Below are positions 48,101 to 54,745 of a stretch of DNA of 64,000 nucleotides, piece after piece (the first letter of the stretch is position 1; the number at the start of each line of letters is the position of its first letter). The stretch is from Crossiella sp. S99.2 (GTDB lineage: Bacteria; Actinomycetota; Actinomycetes; Mycobacteriales; Pseudonocardiaceae): the NCBI RefSeq assembly GCF_023094165.1, contig NZ_JALMDK010000003.1, positions 1 to 64,000 of the forward strand, written 5' to 3'. The notes below the pieces were generated by a model, which saw nothing but the letters and a program-made list of their open reading frames with translations, did no database searches and had not been told where the DNA came from. Position numbers and translations under genes: made by a program.

Positions 48101-49367
48101 CGCCGGTCAGTTCGACCTGGACCTGGTAGAGCCAGGGCGTGTTCGGCGACCACAGCCGGGCCTCCGGGATGTCCACAGTGGACTTTCCGGTGCTGCCGCC
48201 GAGAGTCAGCGTGCTGGTGGCGACGATCCGGCCCGCCTTGGGTTCCACCGGCTTGGGCAGGTCCAGGCCGCGCTGTTCGACACCGGGCTTGCCGGCCTGC
48301 TCGCGGATGGTGATCTTCGCGGTGGACCCGGCCGCCGCGGGGTTGCCGGTGATCGCGACCTCGGCCTTGGCACTGGTCAGGCGGTCACCGGCGAAGGTCA
48401 GCTTCGGGGTGACGTGCACGGTGTCCAGGCGGGCGGGATCGGCCGGTTCCAGCCAGACCGACTGCCAGATGCCGCCGGTGTCGGCGTACCAGCCCATCTG
48501 CTTGCCCTGCGGGTACGGCGTGCGGTCGCTGTTGTCCGGGGCGAAGGCGCGGACCACCAGTGAATGGGTGGAGCCCGGCGCGAGGCGGCCCAGATCGACC
48601 TCGAACGGGGAGTAGCCGCCGTCGTGTTCGGCCCGCTGCACACCGTTCAGGAACACCACGGCGTTCCACTCCACCGCGCCGAAGCGCAGCAGCACGTTGC
48701 GGTCGGCAGGCCAGTCGGCGGGCACGGTGACCTGGCGCTGGTACCAGACCGCGCCCCGGTTGGCCTCGAACTGGCTGGCGTAGACCTGGTTGTTGGCGCG
48801 GGCCTCCTCGCCCACGCCGGCCAGGGAGGTGTAGCTGAACGGGACGCGCACGGCGTGCTGCCATTCGTGCCCGCCCGCGGCCCAGTTCTCGGTGCGGCCG
48901 ACATCGCGCGGGTCGAAGCTCAGCGACCAGGTTCCGTTGAGGTTGAGCCATTTCCCGTCCGCCCCGGCGCGGCGGTCCAGGTCGGGGCGCGGGTAGTCCG
49001 GGTGCGGCAGCGAGCGTGCGGTCTCCCGGTCCAGGCGCAGGGTGACCGCGGTGTCGCCGCGGGATTCCAGGGGCAGCCAGCGGAAGGCGTAGCCCTGTTT
49101 GGCCGCGACCACGCCGATCGCGTCCGCGGGCACCCTGGGCAGGCTGAACCGGCCGTCGACGCCGGTGCGCACGCTGGTGCTCTGGGCCGCCGCGTGCACC
49201 ACCGCCCCGGCCACCGGGGCGCCGGTGACCGCGTCGCGGACCTGGCCGGTGACGGTGCGCTCCGCCGGGGCCGCCTGGGCCGCCGGTGGGGTGATCGTCG
49301 ACGCCGAGGCGGCGACCAGGGCCAGCGCGGCTACCAGTGCAGCGGTGCGCAATCGGGAACGGGGCAT
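45165..49367 (-). CDS. Secreted glycoside hydrolase family 2 enzyme, multidomain
   Basis: A 1400-aa exported enzyme. The signal peptide (residues 1-32, ending AAQAAPA) is followed by a carboxypeptidase-regulatory-like beta-sandwich (about 37-110), a GH2 sugar-binding domain (about 135-310, with WQHAVRVPFSYTSL), an immunoglobulin-like GH2 domain, and the TIM barrel (about 480-780). The acid/base Glu is in WDVFNEGWG and the nucleophile Glu in LLNSEFGPWSGG. Several C-terminal beta domains follow, the last resembling a concanavalin-like fold (DGFDSDTSAHYRGH). It cleaves a plant or microbial beta-glycan outside the cell; linkage unknown. No wall anchor. A CebR-like operator lies upstream. Confidence 0.9.
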   Translation of the reverse strand: MPRSRLRTAALVAALALVAASASTITPPAAQAAPAERTVTGQVRDAVTGAPVAGAVVHAAAQSTSVRTGVDGRFSLPRVPADAIGVVAAKQGYAFRWLPLESRGDTAVTLRLDRETARSLPHPDYPRPDLDRRAGADGKWLNLNGTWSLSFDPRDVGRTENWAAGGHEWQHAVRVPFSYTSLAGVGEEARANNQVYASQFEANRGAVWYQRQVTVPADWPADRNVLLRFGAVEWNAVVFLNGVQRAEHDGGYSPFEVDLGRLAPGSTHSLVVRAFAPDNSDRTPYPQGKQMGWYADTGGIWQSVWLEPADPARLDTVHVTPKLTFAGDRLTSAKAEVAITGNPAAAGSTAKITIREQAGKPGVEQRGLDLPKPVEPKAGRIVATSTLTLGGSTGKSTVDIPEARLWSPNTPWLYQVQVELTGGQGRDALHTWTGLRTISRDWAPGHSPAEQSDPQQQYQYLHLNNKPIYLRSALDQAFNPWGTYSYTGLYQGGDLRAGSVGDPRKGSVLFDLALAKQLGLNSTRLHIKINDPLYYHWADVMGLMVWYDQPNFGYNGYQARAEKLFESVLHDAVKRDYNHPSIVIWDVFNEGWGITDGNGMREDAKPWVERMVQLTKQLTQGGRLIVDNSPCCNNHHPSESTDLLDFHGYLSTWEEWKSTVDHIVRNTYPGSTFNMEEGKKQAGQPLLNSEFGPWSGGREKDQDVAAPFRYTTELFRNQPKMNGYLFTELADIEWEWNGWSAYDRTLQVPGYLDAEGKQGGVHLANADDVLFFDARPVQRVTPGQPVSLTAKSSLFSGRDLGATELRWRISGTDQTGAPVRGTEWARKPVSPKKYTTSDLGKVEVTVPAELTHGRLDIQLVRGRDVLATGQTFLADWSTRTDRATVLGEQRTSPSRVAGTIRLDPAAAKANWPQGHDTFRNDGSSAAWGYGDGEFQWDVELPDELREGRWNTAQLVLEASASRPGSPRTRFPQTSERRYPTTFRAFVDGVSTKAVVLPDDPADARGALSNESGFDPGQYGYRVVLDLDARTLKEAAADGKFTLSLTGSGGGLTVHGPRTGRFGISPQLVLSQGRGVSGPPVQQSESYVGTTEGAGVNTHFVPGTLKDGQATPASVLVVNDSPRTVRQVRPELVLPAGWRAEPVGEVSTVDLRPGESTVARYRLVPGSVGESQVTTRAFYSNDSGRQVVDEPWLVTVPVPEPTEANYPKRTILDGFDSDTSAHYRGHQPFSGEAAPGPTVSDSKLKVSHPSQFFTMIGSNATPSANPAVTIVEVGELAGGSMRENSLFTGLVKDKDTYVVAWYNHFRKQTGLDIRLNGQFLQGNPTARLDLQPGDKFALVVAGKSLDIFHGRDGRWTSVRTGSVDPRLNLSDPSVLSQFRHGVAMRGDGGTVSIDSLEGRTR

Positions 49368-49450
49368 GGGGCGCCTACCTCCTGGCGGGGGAGCACAACC
49401 GAAGGTGGGGTGGGCGCGCCATGGCGGCGAGCAGCGTGCCCACCCCGATG

Positions 49451-49464
49451 TGGAACCGCTCCCA
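49451..49464 (-). promoter_or_regulatory. CebR-like LacI-family operator before the GH2 gene
   Basis: TGGAACCGCTCCCA closely matches the LacI-family operator TGGGAGCGCTCCCA used by CebR-type sugar repressors. It lies 84 nt upstream of the GH2 start codon. No LacI gene is present in the window, so the regulator acts from elsewhere. Confidence 0.6.
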
Positions 49465-49618
49465 TTAACAGCAGCCGATCATGAGCAGTCAAGAACTGAC
49501 CGAACTATGGCCGGAAATGGACTGCCAACGTTGTAATCCGATCAGGCTAGCCGGGGGTGACTGTGTTTGAGCGGGCGTCTGTTCGGGCGTGCTCGCGGCG
49601 CTGAGCCGCCCGGTCCGG
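49465..49618. other. Spacer between GH2 promoter and repeat R4
   Basis: About 150 bp of comparatively A/T-rich sequence followed by G-rich sequence. No gene seen. It probably contains the upstream part of the GH2 promoter. Confidence 0.35.
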
Positions 49619-49682
49619 CGTCCGTAACGGCCAACTCGGCGTCCGTAACGGCCAACGTGGCGTACCAGAACGGCCAACACGC
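49619..49682. repeat. Mini-repeat cluster R4
   Basis: Three units, GTCCGTAACGGCCAACTCGGC twice and GTACCAGAACGGCCAACACGCC once, with a ~21-nt period. It ends 13 nt before the stop codon of the leftward acyl-CoA dehydrogenase gene (49696-49698). Confidence 0.8.
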
Positions 49683-49695
49683 CGGGGAGGGTGGG

Positions 49696-50865
49696 TTAGA
49701 CGAAGGCGCTGTGGCCGGTGATGGCTCGGCCGACGATCAGGGTGTTCATTTCCCGGGTGCCTTCGTAGGAGTAGATGGCCTCGGCGTCGGCGACGAAGCG
49801 GGCCACGTCGTAGTCGAGGACGATGCCGTTGCCGCCGAGGATTTCCCTGGCCCAGCCGACCGCTTCGCGCATCCGGACCGTGCAGACGGCCTTGGCCAGG
49901 GCGGAGTGCTCGTCGCGGTAGACGCCCTCGTCCTGGAGCTGGGCCAGGCGGACCACCAGGGCGAGGCTGGTGGTGACGTTGGCCAGGATGCGGACCAGGA
50001 GGTCCTGGACCAGTTGGAAGCCGGCGATGGGGCGGCCGAACTGTTCCCGCTGGGTGGCGTAGGCCAGGGCCTTCTCGTAGGCGCCCATCATCACGCCGAC
50101 GGCCTGCCAGGCGACGCCGCCGCGGGTCTGGCGCAGGATGTCGGCGGTGTCGCGGAAGCCGGTGGCGCGTTGCAGGCGGTTGGCCTCGGGGACCCGGCAG
50201 TCGGTGAGGGTGATGTCGGCGTTCTGCACGGTGCGCAGGGCGACCTTGTGTTCGATCCGGGTGGCGGTGAAACCGGGAGTGCCGCGTTCGACCACGAAGC
50301 CCTTGACCTTGTTGTCGGCCTCGTCCCTGGCCCAGACCACGATCAGGTCGGCGAAGGTGGCGTTGCCGATCCAGCGCTTGGCGCCGTTGAGGATCCAGGT
50401 GTCTCCCTCGCGGCGGGCGGTGGTGCGCATGCCGCCGGAGACGTCGGAGCCGCCTTCGGGTTCGGTGAGGGCGAACGCGCCGATCTGCTCCATCCGGGCC
50501 ATCGCCGGCAACCAGCGCTGCTTCTGCTCCTCGCTGCCGCAGCGGTTGACGCTGCCCATGGCCAGTCCACTGTGGACACCGAAGAAGGTGGCCAGGGACG
50601 GGTCGACGCGGTTGAGTTCCATGGCCAGGAAACCGGTGAGCAGGCTGCGTTCGCCGCGGTAGGCCAGGCCCGCGATGTCCAGTCCGGCGAAGCCCTTGAC
50701 GACCTCGTGCGGGAATTCGGCGGTGGCCCAGGCGGCGTTGGCGATGGGGGCGACCTCGGCGGCCAGGAATTCCCTGGTGCGGCGCACGATGTCCTGCTCG
50801 CGGTCGTCCAGGAGGTGCTGGAAGCCGTAGAAGTCGCCGGTGAGCAGGTCGGGTTCGGTGGTCAT
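49696..50865 (-). CDS. Acyl-CoA dehydrogenase
   Basis: A 389-aa FAD flavoprotein that introduces a trans double bond into an acyl-CoA. The substrate/FAD region reads GAFALTEPEGGSDVSGG (about residues 130-146), with the C-terminal AREILGGNGI and the catalytic-base region IYSYEGTREMN (Glu about 368), which is the glutaryl/acyl-CoA type position. ATG 50865 follows AAGGAG. Last gene of a four-gene leftward operon, one base after the hydroxyacyl-CoA dehydrogenase stop. Confidence 0.92.
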   Translation of the reverse strand: MTTEPDLLTGDFYGFQHLLDDREQDIVRRTREFLAAEVAPIANAAWATAEFPHEVVKGFAGLDIAGLAYRGERSLLTGFLAMELNRVDPSLATFFGVHSGLAMGSVNRCGSEEQKQRWLPAMARMEQIGAFALTEPEGGSDVSGGMRTTARREGDTWILNGAKRWIGNATFADLIVVWARDEADNKVKGFVVERGTPGFTATRIEHKVALRTVQNADITLTDCRVPEANRLQRATGFRDTADILRQTRGGVAWQAVGVMMGAYEKALAYATQREQFGRPIAGFQLVQDLLVRILANVTTSLALVVRLAQLQDEGVYRDEHSALAKAVCTVRMREAVGWAREILGGNGIVLDYDVARFVADAEAIYSYEGTREMNTLIVGRAITGHSAFV

Positions 50866-50866
50866 G

Positions 50867-51796
50867 TCAGGCTCCTTCGGTGGTGGTGAGCGCGGCCAGG
50901 ATCGCCAGTTGCCGGTCGTCGCGGCGCCGGGTGCGGCCGGGGTAGTCGGCGCTGCCGAAGTCTTGGTCGGCCGCGGTGGCGAGAGTGTCCACTGTGGACT
51001 CATCGAGGACGGGGGTGCGGCGCTGGGCCCAGCCGCGGGCCATGCCGGGGCCGAGGTGGGTGAGCAGGTGCCGCAGGCCGCCGGGGCCGCCGCCCAGGTG
51101 CAGGGCCTCGAACGGGCCGACCGCGGCCCAGCGGATGCCGAGGGAGTTGCGCACGATCAGGTCCAGCTCGGCCGGGGTGACCACGCCGTCCTGGACCAGG
51201 GTGACCGCCTCGGCGAACAGCGCGCCCTGCAACCGGTTGGCCACAAAACCGCGGCTCTCGGTGCGCAGGGTGACCGGGACCTTGCCGAGGTCGCGGTAGA
51301 ACCCGGCGGCGCGCTCGACCAGCTCGGCGGCGGTGTCCGGGTGCGGGACCAGTTCGACCAGGGGCAGCAGGTGCGGTGGGTTGAACGGGTGGCCGACCAG
51401 GATCCGGCCCGGGTCGGCCATGCGCGCGCCGAGCAGGCTGGGCACCAGGCCGGAGGTGGAGGAGAGCAGCAGCGCGTCCGGCGGGGCCGCTTTTTCCAGT
51501 GCGGCGAACAGGTTCTGCTTGAACTCCAGGTCCTCCGGGCCGTTCTCCTGCACGGCGTGCACATCCCGCACGGCGTTGAGCGTGTCCGCGGTGCACTCCA
51601 GGCGGGTGAGCAGTTCGGCCGGGTCGCCGGTGAAGCCGGGGACGGTGGGCGCGAGTTCGGGGATGGCGGTGGTGGTGATCTGGGTCAGGTCGGGGCGTGG
51701 GTCGCACAGCCGGACCCGGAAACCCTTGGCCAGGAACAGGGTCGTCCAGGACAGGCCGATGACGCCGGCGCCGACGACCGCGATGGTGCGGCTCAT
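50867..51796 (-). CDS. 3-hydroxyacyl-CoA dehydrogenase / lambda-crystallin-like NAD enzyme
   Basis: A 309-aa dehydrogenase with the NAD motif VVGAGVIGLSW (residues 7-17), the family SSTSGL segment (about 106), and HPFNPPHLLPLVEL with the catalytic His (about 132). The N-terminal pattern is closest to the lambda-crystallin/carnitine-dehydrogenase branch rather than fatty acid oxidation FadB. It may thus oxidise a hydroxy acid or hydroxyacyl-CoA. GAGGGAG precedes ATG 51796, which overlaps the upstream stop by 4 nt. Confidence 0.85.
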   Translation of the reverse strand: MSRTIAVVGAGVIGLSWTTLFLAKGFRVRLCDPRPDLTQITTTAIPELAPTVPGFTGDPAELLTRLECTADTLNAVRDVHAVQENGPEDLEFKQNLFAALEKAAPPDALLLSSTSGLVPSLLGARMADPGRILVGHPFNPPHLLPLVELVPHPDTAAELVERAAGFYRDLGKVPVTLRTESRGFVANRLQGALFAEAVTLVQDGVVTPAELDLIVRNSLGIRWAAVGPFEALHLGGGPGGLRHLLTHLGPGMARGWAQRRTPVLDESTVDTLATAADQDFGSADYPGRTRRRDDRQLAILAALTTTEGA

Positions 51797-52539
51797 GACT
51801 GGCTCCCTCGCAGGTAGTCGTGCACCGGCCGGAGCGGGGCGAGCGTGAGGTCGGTGATGATGTGGCTGGCCGAGACGATCTCGCGGACCGGCAGGTCGGC
51901 CAGTGGCGCGAGCACGTGCTCGAAGAGCTGCAGGCGGGCGGGACCGGTCCAGGCGTCCTTGATTGTCAGGTCGGTGATCTGGGTGCGGGCCAGCTCGCAG
52001 ATCCGGGGCTTGCCGTCGTAGCCGGGGACGATCTTGAGCATGTACGTGGGCACCGCGATCTCGGCCCTGGCCAGCTCGAAGTCCAAGGGTCGGTGCTGGT
52101 AGCCCATGGTCGCGGTGGCCACCCGCTGCGAGCCGAGGTCCAGGGTGCCGACCAGCGCGCCGTGCTCGGTGAAGAGCGCGGGCGAGCCCATCGACTTGGG
52201 ATAGGCGGCCAGTTCGCGCCCGGCGGCGGTGGCGGCGAAGCTGTCGAGGTACATCTGGTGCAGGTACTCGCCGCGTTCGGCGCCGAAGCGGACCGGGATG
52301 ACCTGGCCCGCCTCGGTGTAGGGACCGTAGTTGCTGGCCTGGTTCATCCGCATGATCTCGAAGCGCACCAGCGGTTCCTCGATCTGGAGGGGTTCCGGGA
52401 CCACGGCACGCAGCGCGTCCGGGTCGGTGCGGTACACGATGTTCAGGTACTCGCGGTCGCGGAAGCGGGTGCGCGCGGCCGGGTAGGCGGGTGCGGTGAG
52501 CGGGGTGGCCAGCCTGCGGGCCACATCGGCTGCCTTCAT
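51793..52539 (-). CDS. Acetoacetate decarboxylase family protein
   Basis: A 248-aa protein of the ADC superfamily. The Schiff-base lysine is visible in AAYPKSMGSP (about residue 121), preceded by the family's tyrosine/glutamate-rich GAERGEYLHQMYLD. Family members decarboxylate beta-keto acids or act as hydratase/aldolase-like enzymes. ATG 52539 overlaps the CoA transferase stop by 4 nt. In this operon it could remove CO2 from a beta-keto product of the dehydrogenase, which is inference. Confidence 0.85.
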   Translation of the reverse strand: MKAADVARRLATPLTAPAYPAARTRFRDREYLNIVYRTDPDALRAVVPEPLQIEEPLVRFEIMRMNQASNYGPYTEAGQVIPVRFGAERGEYLHQMYLDSFAATAAGRELAAYPKSMGSPALFTEHGALVGTLDLGSQRVATATMGYQHRPLDFELARAEIAVPTYMLKIVPGYDGKPRICELARTQITDLTIKDAWTGPARLQLFEHVLAPLADLPVREIVSASHIITDLTLAPLRPVHDYLRGSQS

Positions 52540-53735
52540 GACGCGGTGACTCCGTTCTCGGCGAGCGCGCGGCGCTGTTCCGGCGGGTAGCCGAGTTCGG
52601 CCAGCACCTCGTCGTTGTCCTGGCCCAGCCGCGGCGCGTGCCTGCGCAGACCGGCCGGGGTGGCGGAGAAGCGCACCGGCGAGCCGATCACCCGGTAGGC
52701 GCCCTCGGTGGGGTGCTCGGCGGTCTCCAGCAGGCCGACCTCGCGGACGTAGCCGTCCTCGGTCACCTGATCCAGGTCCAGCACCGGGGCGAACGGGATG
52801 CTCAGCCGCGCGCAGGCCGCCTCCCAGTCCGCGGTGTCGCGTCGCAGGGCGAACTTCTCGATCAGCTCGTAGAGATCGCCGAAGTGCTCGGCGAGGGACT
52901 CGGCCGTGCTGAACCGGGGATCCTCGGCCAGTTCGGGCGCGCCGGCCTCGGTGAAGAAGTCGAGGAGGTTCTTGCGGCTGTAGGGCAGGATGCAGGCCCA
53001 GCCGTCGGCGGTGCGCACGGCGCGGTGGCCGGGCGCGAGTGAGCGCGGGAAGCCCAGGAGTCCTTGCGCGGGCTCGAAAGTGCGGCCCGCGAGGTGCTCG
53101 ACCAGGTTGAAGGCCAGCATGGTGTCGGTCATCGGCACCTCGACCTGCTGGCCCTCGCCGGTGCGCTGCCGGTGCAGCAGCGCGGCGAGCACCGCGTAGA
53201 CGATGGTCAGCCCGCTGACCTTGTCGCCGAGGATGGTCGGCATGTAGGTGGGGGCGCCGGTGGCGCGGCGCATCAGATCGGCGGTGCCGGAGGTGGCCTG
53301 CACGATCTCGTCGTAGGCGGCCCGGCCGGCCAGGGATGAGTCGCTGCGGAAGCCCTGGGCGTTGCAGTACACCAGGTTCGGGTTGACCGCGGTGAGGTCC
53401 TGGTAGCCCAGGCCGAGGCGGGTGAGTGCGCCGGGACGCATGTTGGTGACCAGCGCGTCGGCGGTGCGCACCAGGTCGAGGAAGACCTCTTTGCCCTGTG
53501 CCTGCTTGAGATCGAGCGCGATGGCCCGCTTGTTCCGGTTGACGTTGAGCGCCAGCGCGCCCATGCCCGCGTTGCGCGCCGGGGTGGACAGCCTGCTCAT
53601 GTCCCCGGCCGGCGCCTCCACCTTGATCACATCGGCGCCCAGGTCGCCGAGGATCTGGGTCGCGTACGGGCCCATCACCACGGTGGAGAGGTCGATGATC
53701 CGGATCCCGTCGAGCGCGCCCCTGTTCTCGGTCAT
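52536..53735 (-). CDS. CaiB/BaiF family (class III) CoA transferase
   Basis: A 399-aa class III CoA transferase that moves CoA between carboxylic acids, here probably to activate the pathway substrate. The N-terminus reads GIRIIDLSTVVMGPYATQ with GADVIKVE; the catalytic Asp position is expected near the LGDKVSGL segment (about 170). ATG 53735 follows GAGGAAGGA. It is the first gene of the operon and divergent from an IclR regulator. Substrate unknown (carnitine-, bile-acid- or aromatic-acid-type are the known kinds). Confidence 0.9.
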   Translation of the reverse strand: MTENRGALDGIRIIDLSTVVMGPYATQILGDLGADVIKVEAPAGDMSRLSTPARNAGMGALALNVNRNKRAIALDLKQAQGKEVFLDLVRTADALVTNMRPGALTRLGLGYQDLTAVNPNLVYCNAQGFRSDSSLAGRAAYDEIVQATSGTADLMRRATGAPTYMPTILGDKVSGLTIVYAVLAALLHRQRTGEGQQVEVPMTDTMLAFNLVEHLAGRTFEPAQGLLGFPRSLAPGHRAVRTADGWACILPYSRKNLLDFFTEAGAPELAEDPRFSTAESLAEHFGDLYELIEKFALRRDTADWEAACARLSIPFAPVLDLDQVTEDGYVREVGLLETAEHPTEGAYRVIGSPVRFSATPAGLRRHAPRLGQDNDEVLAELGYPPEQRRALAENGVTAS

Positions 53736-53802
53736 CACGGTCCTTCCTCGTTGTGCTCCGGTCACCTCCGAACTTAGGCAGGCTAAGGATCTTACGCAAT
53801 GT

Positions 53803-53816
53803 GATACGGTGCTATC
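53803..53816. promoter_or_regulatory. Candidate operator between CoA operon and IclR gene
   Basis: Short inverted repeat GATA-CGGTGC-TATC within the ~100-bp divergent region, just before the IclR ribosome-binding site. It is a plausible IclR-family site; support is limited to position and symmetry. Confidence 0.35.
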
Positions 53817-53836
53817 CATATAGGTAAGGAGTCGCG

Positions 53837-54586
53837 ATGTCCGATCTCGCCGCCAAACGCCCACATCACCGCGCGGTCGACCGGATCGCCGCGATCCTGG
53901 AAACCGTGGCCACCGAGCCCCAGGGACTGGGGCTGACCCAGCTCGCGTTGCGCCTGGACGCCCCGGTCTCCTCGATCCAGAAGCTGGTCAACGGACTGGT
54001 CGCGGTCGGCTACCTGGACGAAACCGACCACCGCTTCACCCTGGGCGCCGCGCCGTACCTGCTGTCGCTGCGGGCCGGACGGGTGCCGGCCAGGGTGGTG
54101 CGGCACGCGGACCTGGTGACGCTGTCCCGGGAACACCGGTGCAGTGCGGTGCTGGCGGTGCGGCTGGGGGACGCCTCGGTGTACGTGGACTGGGCGGGCA
54201 CGGACGATCCGTTCAACTACCTGACGGTGCGGCAGTTGCGCACGCCGTTGCCGGAGACCGCGGTGGGGCGGGTGCTGCTGGCGCACCTGCCGGAGCGGGA
54301 GCGGCACGAGGTGGTGAGCGCGCACGTGGGTGGCGAGGCGCAGGCCGCGCTGGGGTTGCTGGGGGAGCTGGCGGAGATCCGGGAGGACGGGTTCTCACTG
54401 GGGGACAGCGGGCCGATGCTGCGCGGGATCGCGGCGGTGGCGGCGCCGGTGTGGGCCGAGGGAGCCGTGGTGGGGGCGGTGTCGCTGGCGGGGCGGCGGG
54501 AAAGCGTGGGGGAGCGGTTGGCGGAGCTGGCCGAGGTGCTGGTGTCGGCGGTGCGGGAGTGGGCGGGGCGGCCGGCGGAGCGGTGA
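53837..54586 (+). CDS. IclR family transcriptional regulator
   Basis: A 249-aa regulator. The winged HTH lies at about residues 10-70 (LGLTQLALRLDAPVSSIQKLVNGLV), followed by the IclR ligand domain (TAVGRVLLAHLPERERHE, IREDGFSLGD, GIAAVAAPVW). AAGGAG precedes ATG 53837. It is divergent from the CoA transferase operon and very probably its regulator. The 3' third uses almost only G-ending codons, giving a strong G excess on the plus strand. Confidence 0.88.
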   Translation: MSDLAAKRPHHRAVDRIAAILETVATEPQGLGLTQLALRLDAPVSSIQKLVNGLVAVGYLDETDHRFTLGAAPYLLSLRAGRVPARVVRHADLVTLSREHRCSAVLAVRLGDASVYVDWAGTDDPFNYLTVRQLRTPLPETAVGRVLLAHLPERERHEVVSAHVGGEAQAALGLLGELAEIREDGFSLGDSGPMLRGIAAVAAPVWAEGAVVGAVSLAGRRESVGERLAELAEVLVSAVREWAGRPAER

Positions 54587-54670
54587 GTGGGGGAGCGGCA
54601 GACTGCGGGCGGGGTTGACGGGGGCGGGTGGCTGGCACGTCCGCGGCGCCACGGCGTGCCGATCTTCCGG

Positions 54671-54735
54671 CGAGTTGGGCCAACTGGTACGCCGGGTTGG
54701 CTCAAGTGGGCGTACCAGTTGGCCCAAGTGGTACC
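54671..54735. repeat. Mini-repeat cluster R5
   Basis: Three 22-nt units of the TTGG(G/C)CCAA...GTACGCC type between the convergent 3' ends of the IclR gene and the secreted propeller gene. The last two units form the inverted repeat GTACCAGTTGG / CCAAGTGGTAC, so the array can fold into a hairpin. Confidence 0.8.
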
Positions 54736-54745
54736 GGGGTGTGGC

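Noticed and set aside
53774..53790. TTAGGCAGGCTAAGG resembling an iron box before the CoA operon
   Set aside because: One base too short between the half-sites and no symmetric right half; chance similarity is more likely, and none of the genes is iron-related.
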